A stretch of DNA of 64,000 nucleotides, taken from assembly GCF_001428005.1 (NCBI RefSeq), contig NZ_LMSB01000001.1, positions 235,167-299,166 on the forward strand, given 5' to 3'. Both the position numbers and the translations under genes were made by a program. Of this stretch, positions 17,185 through 26,216 are shown piece by piece (position 1 is the first letter of the stretch; each line of letters starts with the position of its first letter). Below the pieces are notes generated by a model, which saw nothing but the letters and a program-made list of their open reading frames with translations, made no database searches and was not told where the DNA came from. Source of the stretch: Arthrobacter sp. Soil736. GTDB lineage: Bacteria; Actinomycetota; Actinomycetes; Actinomycetales; Micrococcaceae.

Positions 17185-18492
17185 TTAGCCGGTTACACCC
17201 GTCAGCTCATCCGGGACGTGCTCCAACTCGCCGGACCTGACCACCCTTCCGGTTTTCAGGTCAACGGCATGGATTTTCCTGGCCGCGGGATCCGACACGT
17301 AGGCCATGGCGCCCTGTACGAACAGTGTGGGCCGGGGATCCTGCCATACCTCGGGCTCCTGCCAGGCGGGAACAACCGGGATGTGTGCCGTCACTGCGCC
17401 GGTCAGCGGATTGACCACATGAAGGGCGCCGTCGGTTCCCAGGACCAAGGCTTCCCCGGCCGGCCCGCGGCCCAGAGAGCGGAATGAATAGCTCGTTCCG
17501 AGGTCAACCAGCTTCAGCTTTCCGGAGTCGGTGTTCACGAGCGAAATCCTGGTGGGACGTTCCAGGACGGCGTCTTTGTCCACCTTGTAGTCCGCCAGGA
17601 GCACCGGTGATGCCGGCGATCCCGCCTGGTTGCCCATCCGGCCGTAGGGGTCGGGGCTGGAGACCTTCGAAAATTTCCCGTCTTTGTAGATCAGCATGCC
17701 GTCCTCGCATCCGAACGCAACCGTCTCCTCCCCCGCGACGGCCTCGCCATGCACGCCAGGGCACTCCTCGCTGCGGATGATCTCGGCACGGGCCTGTCCG
17801 TCCGGGGCTGCGCCCAGCATGGCGACGCCGCTGCGGGCTTCCTCGTCGCCCACGGTCACCAGCAAACTGCCGTCCGCCAGCTCCACAGCCACGCCGTGAT
17901 GGGCATCGGGGGCGGTGTAGGTGGACGTCGCGGGCAGCCCGGATTCCAGCGCCGCGCCCAGTCCGTCGGACTTGAAGGCCTCCACTGTGCCTGATCCGTC
18001 ATTGAACAGGACCGTTTTGCCGGCGTGCCGGACCACATGGCCGGGCTTGCTCGCCTCGAACGCGCGGCCTGTCAGCTGAGGCTCGGCTGCGTACGAGTGT
18101 CCATGGTCGCCGTGGCGCTCGGTCCACACTCCCGAATCGAAGACACGGAATGCATCGCCGGTGGCCACGAGGATGTGGCGCCCGTCCCCCGCCGGGCTGA
18201 GGCGGTTGTACCCCTCCAGTTCCGCCCCGCCGATCGGCTCCAACGTGGCCGCGTCCAGGACCCCGACGCCGCCCGAATGCGTGAACACGAGCCTTGGTTC
18301 GGGCGCCCGCACCTCCCGGGGACCCGCGCCCTGGGGGCCTCCGCCCTGATGTGGCGACGCGCCGGACGGCACTCCGGCAGTCCCGCCCGCTTCCTGGCCG
18401 CAGCCGGACAGCAGGGCCGCAAGGCCGAGCGTGCCGGCGAGGAGGCCAAGGCGGGCGGGAGCGGGGAACGGGGTTCTGAGTGAAGATGTCAT
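17185..18492 (-). CDS. aztD: Zinc metallochaperone AztD-like lipoprotein
   Basis: 435 residues from the ATG at 18492; an upstream Met at 18510 would put the start inside the Zur-like box and is less likely. Signal peptide with lipobox (LLAGTLGLAALLSGC), then a spacer rich in Gly/Pro and a beta-propeller-like body. HGDHGHSYAAEP (about residues 125-137) is a His-rich metal-binding loop. This matches the periplasmic chaperone AztD, which passes Zn(II) to the AztC binding protein of the AztABC importer. No aztABC genes are in the window. The operator directly upstream indicates induction by zinc starvation. Confidence 0.75.
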   Translation of the reverse strand: MTSSLRTPFPAPARLGLLAGTLGLAALLSGCGQEAGGTAGVPSGASPHQGGGPQGAGPREVRAPEPRLVFTHSGGVGVLDAATLEPIGGAELEGYNRLSPAGDGRHILVATGDAFRVFDSGVWTERHGDHGHSYAAEPQLTGRAFEASKPGHVVRHAGKTVLFNDGSGTVEAFKSDGLGAALESGLPATSTYTAPDAHHGVAVELADGSLLVTVGDEEARSGVAMLGAAPDGQARAEIIRSEECPGVHGEAVAGEETVAFGCEDGMLIYKDGKFSKVSSPDPYGRMGNQAGSPASPVLLADYKVDKDAVLERPTRISLVNTDSGKLKLVDLGTSYSFRSLGRGPAGEALVLGTDGALHVVNPLTGAVTAHIPVVPAWQEPEVWQDPRPTLFVQGAMAYVSDPAARKIHAVDLKTGRVVRSGELEHVPDELTGVTG

Positions 18493-18495
18493 GAC

Positions 18496-18520
18496 ACTAA
18501 TGATAATCATTATCTTTAGT
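18496..18520 (-). promoter_or_regulatory. Zur/Fur-like operator of aztD
   Basis: ACTAATGATAAT and ATTATCTTTAGT form an inverted repeat with one mismatch around a central C. TGATAAT-x-ATTATC is the pattern of Fur-family boxes, and for AztD the obvious regulator is Zur. It ends four bases before the ATG, so it covers the promoter and start. Confidence 0.8.
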
Positions 18521-18621
18521 GTTTGATGTCATCCTTGCTGCCTCGTCCGCTTGTGGCGGGCCGGGGATCGATTGTGTCCCCCCGAACGCCGGGTAGCCCG
18601 GCGGATCAGTAAACTCACAGC

Positions 18622-19593
18622 ATGAGCGAGACTGCCGCCAATTCCGTGACCCTCCGCTTCCTTGCGGCCCCCACCGACGTCGGCCACAGCGGCTCTGTGG
18701 ACGCCGGAACAGTGCTGGAATGGGTGGACAAGGCTGCCTACGCCGCCGCGGTCGGCTGGGCAAAGTCGTACTGCGTCACGGCCTACGTGGGGAACATCCA
18801 CTTCGCGGACCCCGTCAACAGCGGCGACATGGTGGAAGTCACCGCCACCATCGTTTACACCGGCCGGTCCTCGATGCATATCCGGACCGTCGTCTCCTCC
18901 GGCGATCCGAAGGGCGGACCCGCCACCATGCGCAGCCAGTGCATGGTGATCTTCGTGGCCGTGGGCGAGGACGGCAAGCCCATCCCCGTCAAACAGTTTG
19001 AACCCGCCACCCCGCAGGAACTGGAAGAGCGGGACCACGCCCTGGCACGGATCGGGATCCGCGAGCAGATCGTGGAAGCCATGAACGCCCAGGAATATAC
19101 CGAGGCCGGAACTGCCGAACGCGTGGTGCTGCGGTTCATGGCGGCACCAACGGACGTCAACTGGGGCGGGAAGGTCCACGGCGGGATCGTCATGAAGTGG
19201 ATCGACGAGGCTGCCTACGTCTGCGCATCGCGCCACTGCGGCAAGGACACTGTGGCAGTGTTTTCCGGCGGCGTCCGCTTCTACCGCCCGCTGCTGATCG
19301 GCCACGTGGTGGAGGTCGAGGCCAGGCTCGTCTACACAGGCACCAAAGGTATGCACGTGGCGGTACATGTCCGTTCGGGCGACCCCAAGGGCGGCGAACT
19401 GAACCTGACCACCTACTGCCTCACCGTCATGGTGGCCCGGGACGCCGAGGGCACCTCCGTGCCGATTCCCCAATGGGTGCCCGTTTCGGATGAGGACAAG
19501 CGCCTCCATGCCCACGCCCGCCACCTACTGGAAATCCGTGCCGCCGCGCCGGGAAACCGGCTGCCGAACCACCTGCTGCAGCAGGGCGTATAG
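18622..19593 (+). CDS. Acyl-CoA thioesterase, double hotdog
   Basis: 323 residues with two hotdog domains. Residues 1-125 carry PTDVGHSGSVDAGTVLEWVDKAAY and residues 165-295 carry PTDVNWGGKVHGGIVMKWIDEAAY. The second has the complete N/D-xxGxxxGGxxMxWxDExA signature (Asp/Glu of the active site); in the first, the GG is AG and DE is DK, so it may be less active. It hydrolyses acyl-CoA thioesters in the cytoplasm, like YciA/ACOT-type enzymes. Convergent with dnaB, seven bases apart. Confidence 0.9.
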   Translation: MSETAANSVTLRFLAAPTDVGHSGSVDAGTVLEWVDKAAYAAAVGWAKSYCVTAYVGNIHFADPVNSGDMVEVTATIVYTGRSSMHIRTVVSSGDPKGGPATMRSQCMVIFVAVGEDGKPIPVKQFEPATPQELEERDHALARIGIREQIVEAMNAQEYTEAGTAERVVLRFMAAPTDVNWGGKVHGGIVMKWIDEAAYVCASRHCGKDTVAVFSGGVRFYRPLLIGHVVEVEARLVYTGTKGMHVAVHVRSGDPKGGELNLTTYCLTVMVARDAEGTSVPIPQWVPVSDEDKRLHAHARHLLEIRAAAPGNRLPNHLLQQGV

Positions 19594-19600
19594 GCCCCGG

Positions 19601-20983
19601 CTAGAACCCGCCGCCCCCGGCATCCGCCGCCATGTTGGCAAAGCGCGAGTAGTGACCCTGGAACGCGACCACGATGTCCTTCGTGGGCCCGTTACGGTGC
19701 TTGGCGATGAGGATGTCCGCCTCACCGGCCCGCGGGGACTCCTTGTCGTAGACGTCCTCGCGGTGCAGCAGGATCACCATGTCGGCGTCCTGCTCGATGG
19801 ACCCCGACTCGCGAAGGTCCGACACCATGGGCCGCTTGTCCTGGCGCTGCTCGGAACCACGGTTCAGCTGTGACAGCGCGATGACCGGGACCTGCAGCTC
19901 CTTGGCGAGCAGCTTCAGTGCACGCGAGAACTCCGAGACCTCCTGCTGGCGGGACTCCACCTTCTTGCCGGAGCTCATCAGCTGCAGGTAGTCGAGGATC
20001 ACGAGCTTGAGGTCATGCTGCTGCTTGAGGCGCCGGCACTTGGCCCTGATCTCCATGAGGGACATGTTGGGGCTGTCGTCAATGAACAGCGGCGCATCGT
20101 TCATGCGGCCCATGGTGGTCGCGATCTTGGACCACTGCTCATCCTTGATGGTGCCCTTGCGGAGGTCCTGCAGCCCGATGGTGGCCTCGGCGGACAGGAG
20201 GCGCATGGCAATCTCGTTCCGGCCCATTTCGAGGGAGAACATCACCGTGGCCAGGTTGTTCTTGATGGCAGCCGAGCGGGCAAAGTCCAGCGCGAAGGTG
20301 GACTTACCCACGGCGGGACGGGCGGCGATGACGATCATCTGGCCCGGATGCAGTCCGTGGGTGAGCTCGTCCAGCTCGTAGAAGCCGGTCGGGACGCCCA
20401 CCATGCCTTCGCCGCGGTGGCCGGAGGCCTCGATCTCGTCCACCGTGGACTCCATGACGTCCTTCAGGACGACGTAGTCCTCCGCGGTCCGGCGCTCGGC
20501 GACGGCATAGACCTCAGCCTGCGCCTGGTTGACGAGGTCTTCGACTTCGCCGTCCTGGCCGTAGCCCAGCTGGACGATCTTGGTACCGGCGTTGACCAGG
20601 CGCCGGAGGACGGCCCGTTCGGCCACGATCTCGGCGTAGTAGCCGGCGTTGGCCGCGGTGGGAACGGTCTGGATGAGCTCGTGGAGGTAGGCGGGGCCGC
20701 CAATCCTGTTGATCTCGCCGCGCTTGGTCAGCTCGTCCGAGACCGTGACGGCATCGGCGGGTTCGCCGCGGCCATAGAGGTCGATGACGGCTTCGTAGAT
20801 GGTTTCGTGGGCAGGGCGGTAAAAGTCCTGGCCGCGGAGGATCTCCACGACGTCCGCGATGGCGTCCTTGGAGAGCATCATGCCGCCCAGGACGGACTGT
20901 TCGGCCGGAATGTCCTGCGGAGGTTTGCGGCTGCCTTCGGAGCTGCGGTTGCCCTCGATTGAGTCCAGGTGCGTAACTGACAA
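19601..20983 (-). CDS. dnaB: Replicative DNA helicase DnaB
   Basis: 460 residues from TTG 20983 (LSVTHLDSIEGNRSSEG), chosen because CAATGGAGGACGGCAGC provides GGAGG at the right distance; the frame runs on to 21115 without family resemblance. The N-terminal PQDIPAEQSVLGGMMLSKDA domain is followed by the RecA-like motor with Walker A ARPAVGKST (about 218-226), Walker B LVILDYLQLM, and ALSQLNRGSEQR. No intein is present. It unwinds DNA at the fork. The noncoding region upstream holds several DnaA-box-like sequences. Confidence 0.97.
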   Translation of the reverse strand: MSVTHLDSIEGNRSSEGSRKPPQDIPAEQSVLGGMMLSKDAIADVVEILRGQDFYRPAHETIYEAVIDLYGRGEPADAVTVSDELTKRGEINRIGGPAYLHELIQTVPTAANAGYYAEIVAERAVLRRLVNAGTKIVQLGYGQDGEVEDLVNQAQAEVYAVAERRTAEDYVVLKDVMESTVDEIEASGHRGEGMVGVPTGFYELDELTHGLHPGQMIVIAARPAVGKSTFALDFARSAAIKNNLATVMFSLEMGRNEIAMRLLSAEATIGLQDLRKGTIKDEQWSKIATTMGRMNDAPLFIDDSPNMSLMEIRAKCRRLKQQHDLKLVILDYLQLMSSGKKVESRQQEVSEFSRALKLLAKELQVPVIALSQLNRGSEQRQDKRPMVSDLRESGSIEQDADMVILLHREDVYDKESPRAGEADILIAKHRNGPTKDIVVAFQGHYSRFANMAADAGGGGF

Positions 20984-21645
20984 AGCTGCCGTCCTCCATT
21001 GTGCCCGCAGTTCCCGGAGGGGAATCTGCGGCGGGTGTGCCGTATGCCGGGTGGGTGGGCCGTTCAGCGGAACCTGCTGCGCGGCTGGTGCTACTACACC
21101 AGCCGGCCCTGACATTTTCCGCCTGACGCCGTGCCCCCGCGGCGACTCCTCATCAACAGGTTTTCCACAGGCAGCACGGAGTAGCCGGAGCCTGGGAAAT
21201 CGTCAGCTCCAGTGTGCCGGGCCGAAAGGGAACCGCGTCCTGATGGGGTGTCTCCGCTACGTTAGCGCCCGCCGGTCAACGCACAAAGCCCGCAGTTCTG
21301 CACCTCTGTGGATAACCTGTGCACAACGCTCCCCTGCTTGTGCACAGCCTGTGGGTGAAGCTGTGGAAATCAATTTTCTTTTGGGCATATATAGCCCCTG
21401 ACCTGCGGAAACGCGGCTTTGAGCCTGTGGACGGAATAAAACATTTCCGAACCTTCATCCACAGCCTGAAGCCGGTTGCTGGGGATACCGGCCGGTAATT
21501 TTGCGCTTTGGAGGCGCAAATCCGGGGTTCTTGCGGGCGAACTCACCGCCTGGCCCCCGGGGTCCCGCGCAGTTCCGGCAGCGGCCGCTATATGCGCGTT
21601 CCGGCACATGCTGTGGATAATGCGCATCTGGCCTAAGCTCTAACT
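20984..21645. promoter_or_regulatory. Long intergenic region with DnaA-box-like sequences, upstream of dnaB
   Basis: This 660-base gap contains two perfect DnaA boxes in reverse orientation (TGTGGATAA at 21307-21315 and 21612-21620) and one-mismatch boxes TTTTCCACA (21162-21170) and TCATCCACA (21455-21463), besides several TGTGCACA and TGTGGA motifs. DnaA could regulate dnaB from here, or the site could titrate DnaA. The gap is divergent (dnaB left, unknown gene right) and AT-richer around 21360-21390. Confidence 0.6.
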
Positions 21646-22113
21646 ATGGGCGACGTTCTGATAGTCATATTGCCTGTCCTTATCCTCATGGCTGTCCTCT
21701 GGGCCCTGTCCACGGCACTGAAGCCGCGGGATACTGGCATGTCGGAGGCGGAACGCTACCAGTTGGATCTGGCCAGGCGCTCGCAGGCCCACTACGCCGC
21801 CCAGGTGCAGGCCGCGACGGCCGCCCGTGCCCGCGTTGATGCGGCAACGCGGCCCAGCCAGAACGAACAGCAGCACACCCAGCAGCAGGACCACGCCCGG
21901 GCGGCGCTCCTGGGCCAGCCGGGGTTAACCGCAGGCCAGGGGCAGCACGCTTTGCAGGGCGCTGTTCTGCCCGGGGGCCAACTCAATCCGCAGTTGGCCC
22001 TCCAGCTGCAGTCCATGGCGCGCAACGGGCAGAAAATCCAGGCAATCAGGCTTCTCCGCCAGGCAACCCACTCCGACCTTTTGACCGCCAAGCAATATGT
22101 AGATCGGCTTTAG
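21646..22113 (+). CDS. Hypothetical membrane-anchored protein with L7/L12-C-like end (155 aa)
   Basis: One N-terminal membrane helix (VLIVILPVLILMAVLWALS), a Gln/Ala-rich stretch (about 50-105, QPSQNEQQHTQQQDH) that looks disordered, and a C-terminal NGQKIQAIRLLRQATHSDLL-TAKQYVDRL. That end resembles the C-terminal domain of ribosomal protein L7/L12 (K-x-x-x-I-K-x-x-R-x-x-x-x-x-x-L-x-x-A-K-x-x-V). The role is unknown. It is four bases ahead of a paralogous gene, so the two are probably co-transcribed. Confidence 0.75.
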   Translation: MGDVLIVILPVLILMAVLWALSTALKPRDTGMSEAERYQLDLARRSQAHYAAQVQAATAARARVDAATRPSQNEQQHTQQQDHARAALLGQPGLTAGQGQHALQGAVLPGGQLNPQLALQLQSMARNGQKIQAIRLLRQATHSDLLTAKQYVDRL

Positions 22114-22117
22114 AACA

Positions 22118-22681
22118 ATGGAATCGCTCGTGATCCCCCTCCTGATCCTCGTGGCCGTCGCCGTCGCCGTGACCCTCACGGCCCGGGGCTGGGGGCGCCG
22201 GCGGCAGTCCGCCGAGCCCGCCAAGGCCCCGCCGGAATCCGCGGAACTGGCGAAAATGGCTGCCGCCAAGCTGTCGGAGGAAGAACACCGGAGGCTGTAC
22301 GCCCTGATTGCGCAGGGCCAGGCCATGGCTGCCATCAAGCTCTACTACGAGGTTTCAGGCCAGGGCCTCAGGGCCTCGCGGGACGCAGTTGCCGCGCTGG
22401 CGGCCCACCCGCAGCCCTTCCGCTCGCCGCCCCAGGCAACCAGCGAGCCCGATGCGGACGACGACACGCCGCAGCGCTTCCCTTACCGGTACCGGGCGAT
22501 CGCCAGCAAGGGCGACGTCACCCGGGAGGTCAGCAGCAACATGCTGAACGACGAGATCTACGGCCGCATCCGCACCCTCGCCAAGAGCGGCAACACGGAG
22601 GCCGCAGCCACCGCGCTGACCCGGCACTCGGATATCACCATGAAGCAGGCCCGCGAATTCATCGCGCTGCTTGACGACTGA
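22118..22681 (+). CDS. Hypothetical membrane-anchored protein with L7/L12-C-like motifs (187 aa)
   Basis: N-terminal helix (SLVIPLLILVAVAVAVTLTA), a first QGQAMAAIKLYYEVSGQGLR-ASRDAVAAL block (about 67-95) with the same L7/L12-C-like pattern as the preceding gene, an acidic linker, and a second degenerate repeat SGNTEAAATALTRHSDITMK-QAREFIALL at the end. It is a paralogue of the upstream gene, with a four-base gap. No catalytic motif. Possibly a protein-interaction module at the membrane (inference). Confidence 0.75.
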   Translation: MESLVIPLLILVAVAVAVTLTARGWGRRRQSAEPAKAPPESAELAKMAAAKLSEEEHRRLYALIAQGQAMAAIKLYYEVSGQGLRASRDAVAALAAHPQPFRSPPQATSEPDADDDTPQRFPYRYRAIASKGDVTREVSSNMLNDEIYGRIRTLAKSGNTEAAATALTRHSDITMKQAREFIALLDD

Positions 22682-22707
22682 ACCGCCCTCTACGAACCCG
22701 GCGGCGA

Positions 22708-23046
22708 CTAGAAGTCGAAGAGGTCACCCAGCCAGCCTTCCTTCTTCTTGGGCCGGCGGCGGTCGTAGTCGCGGTCATAGCCCTTGCCGTGGCCGCGGTC
22801 ATCGTAGCGGGCCTGGTCACGCCGCGGCTCGTTGTTCCGGTACAGGGGAGGCGGGGCCATGCCGACGGGCGGGGCAGGCGCCGGGGGTGCTGCGGGAGCT
22901 GCCGGTCCCGCGGCGGCCACACGGTCGATGATCTTGTCCAGCTCCCCGCGGTCCAGCCACACACCCCGGCACTGGGGGCAGTAGTCGATTTCGACGCCGC
23001 TGCGTTCGCTCATGATCAGGTCTACAGAATCAACAGGACATTTCAT
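22708..23046 (-). CDS. TFIIB-type zinc-finger protein
   Basis: 112 residues from ATG 23046 (MKCPVDSVDLIM); a GTG nine bases upstream (23055) is possible. The zf-TFIIB pair CPVD...YCPQCRGVWLDRGELDKIID (three Cys of the ribbon visible, C-P-x-C) occupies residues 1-45. A Pro/Ala-rich linker and a strongly charged Arg/Asp/Tyr tail (DRGHGKGYDRDYDRRRPKKK) end in WLGDLFDF. The family is small, of unknown function, and often annotated zf-TFIIB. Convergent with the preceding gene. Confidence 0.85.
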   Translation of the reverse strand: MKCPVDSVDLIMSERSGVEIDYCPQCRGVWLDRGELDKIIDRVAAAGPAAPAAPPAPAPPVGMAPPPLYRNNEPRRDQARYDDRGHGKGYDRDYDRRRPKKKEGWLGDLFDF

Positions 23047-23094
23047 GTCCGGCACAACGAGCGGATGCGGGGAATAGTTCGCCGGCGCCGTGGC

Positions 23095-23721
23095 CTACCG
23101 TGCGCCCGAGATGCCCGCGAGCAGCTGTTCAAAGGGCAGGGACTCCAGCGGGGCGGCCTTCCGCCCCGGTTGCGCGCCCTCGAGCAGGTGGCTGAATTCG
23201 GCCGCAGCACGGTCGATCCGCGCGGAAAGGGGCGTGCCGCCGTCGTCCGTGTTGCCCCAGTCCTGGGGGCCGGCGAAGACGGCCGTCGCCGCCGTACGCG
23301 TGCGCAGGTAGCTGAACAGCGGGCGCATGGCGTACTCGAGGACCATCTGGTGGCGGTCAGTGCCGCCCGTGGCGCCCAGCAGCACGGCCTTTCCGTCCAG
23401 GGACTTGGGATCCAGGACATCGATGAAGGACTTGAAGAGCCCGCTGTACGAGGCACTGAAGACAGGCGTGACGGCGACGATGCCGTCCGAGGCCTCCACT
23501 CCGGCGATCGCATCCGCCAGGCGGGGTCCCGCGTAGCCCGTGACGAAATTGTTGGCAATGTCCACGGCCAGGTCGCGGAGTTCCATGACGTCCACGGCCA
23601 CCTCGTATCCTGCCGCCTCCAACCGCTGCTGGGCGGCTGCGGCGAGCTGGTCGGCGAGCAGGCGGCTCGACGACGGTACGCCCAGGCCGGCGGACAGAAC
23701 GGTGATACGGCGGGTCTCCAC
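23095..23721 (-). CDS. NADPH-dependent FMN reductase
   Basis: 208 residues from GTG 23721, preferred because GAGGAG lies seven bases upstream; an ATG at 23769 gives 224. RRITVLSAGLGVPSSSRLLAD is the FMN phosphate loop, VTPVFSASYSGLFKSFIDVL the conserved flavodoxin-like block, and LLGATGGTDRHQMVLEYAMRPLFSYL is typical of the CE1759/MsuE group of actinobacterial FMN reductases. It would supply reduced flavin to a partner monooxygenase; no partner is next to it. Divergent with the DUF1801 gene. Confidence 0.88.
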   Translation of the reverse strand: METRRITVLSAGLGVPSSSRLLADQLAAAAQQRLEAAGYEVAVDVMELRDLAVDIANNFVTGYAGPRLADAIAGVEASDGIVAVTPVFSASYSGLFKSFIDVLDPKSLDGKAVLLGATGGTDRHQMVLEYAMRPLFSYLRTRTAATAVFAGPQDWGNTDDGGTPLSARIDRAAAEFSHLLEGAQPGRKAAPLESLPFEQLLAGISGAR

Positions 23722-23907
23722 GGTGGTCTCCTCAGGTTCGACTGCTAGTGACAGTGCATGCGTTTGCATCTACTCGCTCAACCCGCGGGCCTTCGAGTTT
23801 ATTCCGCCGCATGCGAGGGGCAGGCGACGCAGGCGAACATCCCGCGGGAGAGTGCTGGTGACGGCCGGCTCTGCCGGGGCTGGATTCGAGCGAAGTAGAC
23901 TGCGTCC

Positions 23908-24330
23908 ATGACGGAGAACAAGACGCAGGTGACCGGCGCCTCGGCGGACGAATTCGTCGCCGGGGTGGAGCATCCCGCCCGGCGCCAGGACGCACTCCGG
24001 CTGCGGGACCTCATGGCGGAGCTCACGGGCGAGGAGCCCGAGGTCTGGGGGCCCACCATCGTGGGCTTCGGCAGGGTGCACTACAAGTACGCCACCGGCC
24101 GCGAGGGGGACATGCCCGCCGTGGGGTTTTCGCCCCGGAAAGCCAGCCTCTCGCTGTACGGCCTGACCAATGCGCCGGAGTCCGCGGAATTGCTGGCCCG
24201 GCTCGGCAAGCACACGACCGGCGCAGGCTGCCTGTACGTGAACAAACTCGCTGACGTGGACGAGGCGGTCCTGGCCGAGCTCATCAGGCTCGGCTACCGC
24301 TACTGCACCACCGTCATTCACCAGGCCTGA
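23908..24330 (+). CDS. DUF1801 family protein
   Basis: 140 residues. The family core is clear: FVAGVEHPARRQDALRLRDLM, EPEVWGPTIVGFGRVHYKYATGREGDMPAVGFSPRKASLSLY and LGKHTTGAGCLYVNKLADVD. DUF1801 has a YdhG-like fold and unknown function. The length is usual. A strong hairpin follows and separates it from the convergent rplI operon. Confidence 0.9.
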   Translation: MTENKTQVTGASADEFVAGVEHPARRQDALRLRDLMAELTGEEPEVWGPTIVGFGRVHYKYATGREGDMPAVGFSPRKASLSLYGLTNAPESAELLARLGKHTTGAGCLYVNKLADVDEAVLAELIRLGYRYCTTVIHQA

Positions 24331-24353
24331 ACGGCCCGGTGTTAACGCGAAAA

Positions 24354-24393
24354 CCCCCGCCGTCGGCTTCCCGGAGGAATCCGACGGCGGGGG
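24354..24393. terminator. Terminator between DUF1801 gene and rplI
   Basis: CCCCCGCCGTCGG pairs perfectly with CCGACGGCGGGGG around a 14-base loop. Placed between convergent genes, it could serve both; there is no strong T tract. Confidence 0.7.
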
Positions 24394-24442
24394 CCGTCAG
24401 CAGTTCAGGACTGCGTAGCGGTCTGGCGTGAAGCCGGAACGA

Positions 24443-24895
24443 CTACTTGCCTGCGACTACGTCGAGTTCGATCACAGCGGCAACGTCGTCGTGAAGACGG
24501 ACGTTGGCCTGGTAGGAACCGACCGACTTGATGTGTGCCGGCAGTTCAACCTTGCGCTTGTCGATGCGGCCAAGGCCAGCGGCCTCAACAGCGTCGGCCA
24601 CGTCGCCCTGCTTGACGGTGCCGAACAGGCGGCCGCTTTCGCCGGCCTTGACGACCAGCTTGACCGGCTTGGCGGAGAGTGCAGCGGCCTGCTTCTGAGC
24701 ATCTTCCAGGGAAGCGTGCTCGCGGGCAACGCGGGCAGCCTTGATGGACTCAACCTGCTTCTCGCCACCCTTGGTCCAGGTCAGAGCGAAGTTGCGGGGC
24801 AGCAGGTAGTTACGTGCGTAACCGTCCTTGACCTCGACAACGTCGCCAGCAGCACCGAGACCGGTTACTTCGTGGGTCAGAATGAGCTTTGCCAT
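24443..24895 (-). CDS. rplI: 50S ribosomal protein L9
   Basis: 150 residues. [37 protein letters not shown] is the L9 N-terminal domain, followed by a long helix (about 45-75) and the C-terminal domain ([24 protein letters not shown]). The start is fixed by the conserved N-terminus. Last gene of rpsF-ssb-rpsR-rplI, 17 bases after rpsR. Confidence 0.98.
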   Translation of the reverse strand: MAKLILTHEVTGLGAAGDVVEVKDGYARNYLLPRNFALTWTKGGEKQVESIKAARVAREHASLEDAQKQAAALSAKPVKLVVKAGESGRLFGTVKQGDVADAVEAAGLGRIDKRKVELPAHIKSVGSYQANVRLHDDVAAVIELDVVAGK

Positions 24896-24912
24896 GTTAG
24901 TTAATCCCTTCC

Positions 24913-25152
24913 TTAGCCGCGGCCAGCGCCGGAGTAAGGCAGCAGAGCAACTTCGCGGGCGTTCTTGATTGCCTGGGCGATCTTGCGCTGTTCCTGCACC
25001 GTGACGCCAGTGACGCGACGGGCGCGGATCTTTCCGCGGTCGGAGATGAACTTGCGCAGCAATGCTACGTCCTTGTAGTCGATGACAGTGATGTCAGCGG
25101 CCTTCAAGGGGTTGGACTTTGGTTTGGGCTTACGGAGTTCAGCCTTAGCCAT
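24913..25152 (-). CDS. rpsR: 30S ribosomal protein S18
   Basis: 79 residues ending in [20 protein letters not shown]. The S18 core [31 protein letters not shown] is intact. No zinc-ligand Cys are present (the C- form of S18), as is common where a second rpsR paralogue is kept for zinc supply. S18 pairs with S6 in the 30S platform. Located between ssb and rplI. Confidence 0.98.
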   Translation of the reverse strand: MAKAELRKPKPKSNPLKAADITVIDYKDVALLRKFISDRGKIRARRVTGVTVQEQRKIAQAIKNAREVALLPYSGAGRG

Positions 25153-25279
25153 CGTGGAGCTCCTATTCTATGGAGCCCGTGGATATTGATCCACGGGATG
25201 GTGGTGGTCCGACGGCGGCAGTCACCATGGTGCCTTCGGCACCCGGGCGGTTCCGGCGTCGAACCTTTAATTTGTTGTT

Positions 25280-25855
25280 TTAGAAGGGAGGTTCGGAATC
25301 CGGGCCGTTGCCCCAGCCGCCGCCTGCATTGCTGACCCCGGGCGTGGCCCAAGGGTCTTCCTGCGCTGCGGGCTGGTTGCCGCCCCAGGTTCCTCCGGTG
25401 TTGCCGCCCTGGTTTCCACCCTGGCCGCCACCGAATCCACCGCCGCTGTTGCCTCCGCCGAAGCCACCCTGGCCACCCTGAGCGCCGGAGCGCTGGGTGC
25501 GGTTGACCTTGGCATTGGCGTAGCGCAGGCTCGGGCCGATTTCATCGACTTCGAGCTCGATAACGGTGCGCTTTTCGCCTTCTTTTGTTTCGTAGGAACG
25601 GCTCTTCAGGCGGCCGTTGACGATCACGCGCATGCCCTTTGTCAGGGACTCGGCGACGTTTTCGGCTGCTTCGCGCCACACCGATGCGCGGAGGAACAGG
25701 GTTTCCCCGTCCTTCCACTCATTGGACTGGCGGTCGAAGGTGCGAGGCGTGGAAGCGATGGTGAAGTTCGCTACTGCCGAACCTGACGGTGTGAACCTCA
25801 GTTCGGGGTCATTGGTGAGATTACCGATGACCGTAATAGTGGTTTCGCCTGCCAT
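25280..25855 (-). CDS. ssb: Single-stranded DNA-binding protein
   Basis: 191 residues. N-terminal OB fold ([25 protein letters not shown]...VVFxxR-like block, here [22 protein letters not shown]), then a Gly/Asn/Gln-rich flexible linker ([15 protein letters not shown]) and the acidic C-terminal tip DSEPPF, which recruits replication and repair proteins. Second gene of the S6 operon. A 55-base gap separates it from rpsF. Confidence 0.98.
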   Translation of the reverse strand: MAGETTITVIGNLTNDPELRFTPSGSAVANFTIASTPRTFDRQSNEWKDGETLFLRASVWREAAENVAESLTKGMRVIVNGRLKSRSYETKEGEKRTVIELEVDEIGPSLRYANAKVNRTQRSGAQGGQGGFGGGNSGGGFGGGQGGNQGGNTGGTWGGNQPAAQEDPWATPGVSNAGGGWGNGPDSEPPF

Positions 25856-25910
25856 CTACTGCCTCCTTGTTCGTTCCTGCGGGGTAAAGAATAAAAGCCG
25901 GGAGCTGAAA

Positions 25911-26216
25911 TTACTCAGCAACGACCTTCTGCTCTTCGGGGCGGGTGATCTTGGTGCGCATGATGGTCTCGTTGAGACTCAGCTGGCGGTCAAGTTCCTT
26001 GGCGGTTTCCGGCTTGGCGGTGAAGTTCACCACGGCGTAGATTCCTTCGGACTTCTTCTTGATGTCATAGGCGAGGCGACGACGGCCCCAGATGTCAACC
26101 TTTTCGATGGTTCCACCATCGTTGGTGATGACATTCAGGAACTTCTGAAGCGACGGCTCTACGGTACGCTCTTCGACCTCGGGGTCGATGATTACCATCA
26201 ATTCGTAAGGACGCAT
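25911..26216 (-). CDS. rpsF: 30S ribosomal protein S6
   Basis: 101 residues from ATG 26216 ([20 protein letters not shown]), chosen over the in-frame codon at 26228 because AAAGGAGGTGGG lies eight to nine bases upstream. The S6 ferredoxin fold is complete with [20 protein letters not shown]. It pairs with S18, encoded two genes on. The upstream leader contains a hairpin and a possible ribosome-site-masking segment. Confidence 0.98.
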   Translation of the reverse strand: MRPYELMVIIDPEVEERTVEPSLQKFLNVITNDGGTIEKVDIWGRRRLAYDIKKKSEGIYAVVNFTAKPETAKELDRQLSLNETIMRTKITRPEEQKVVAE

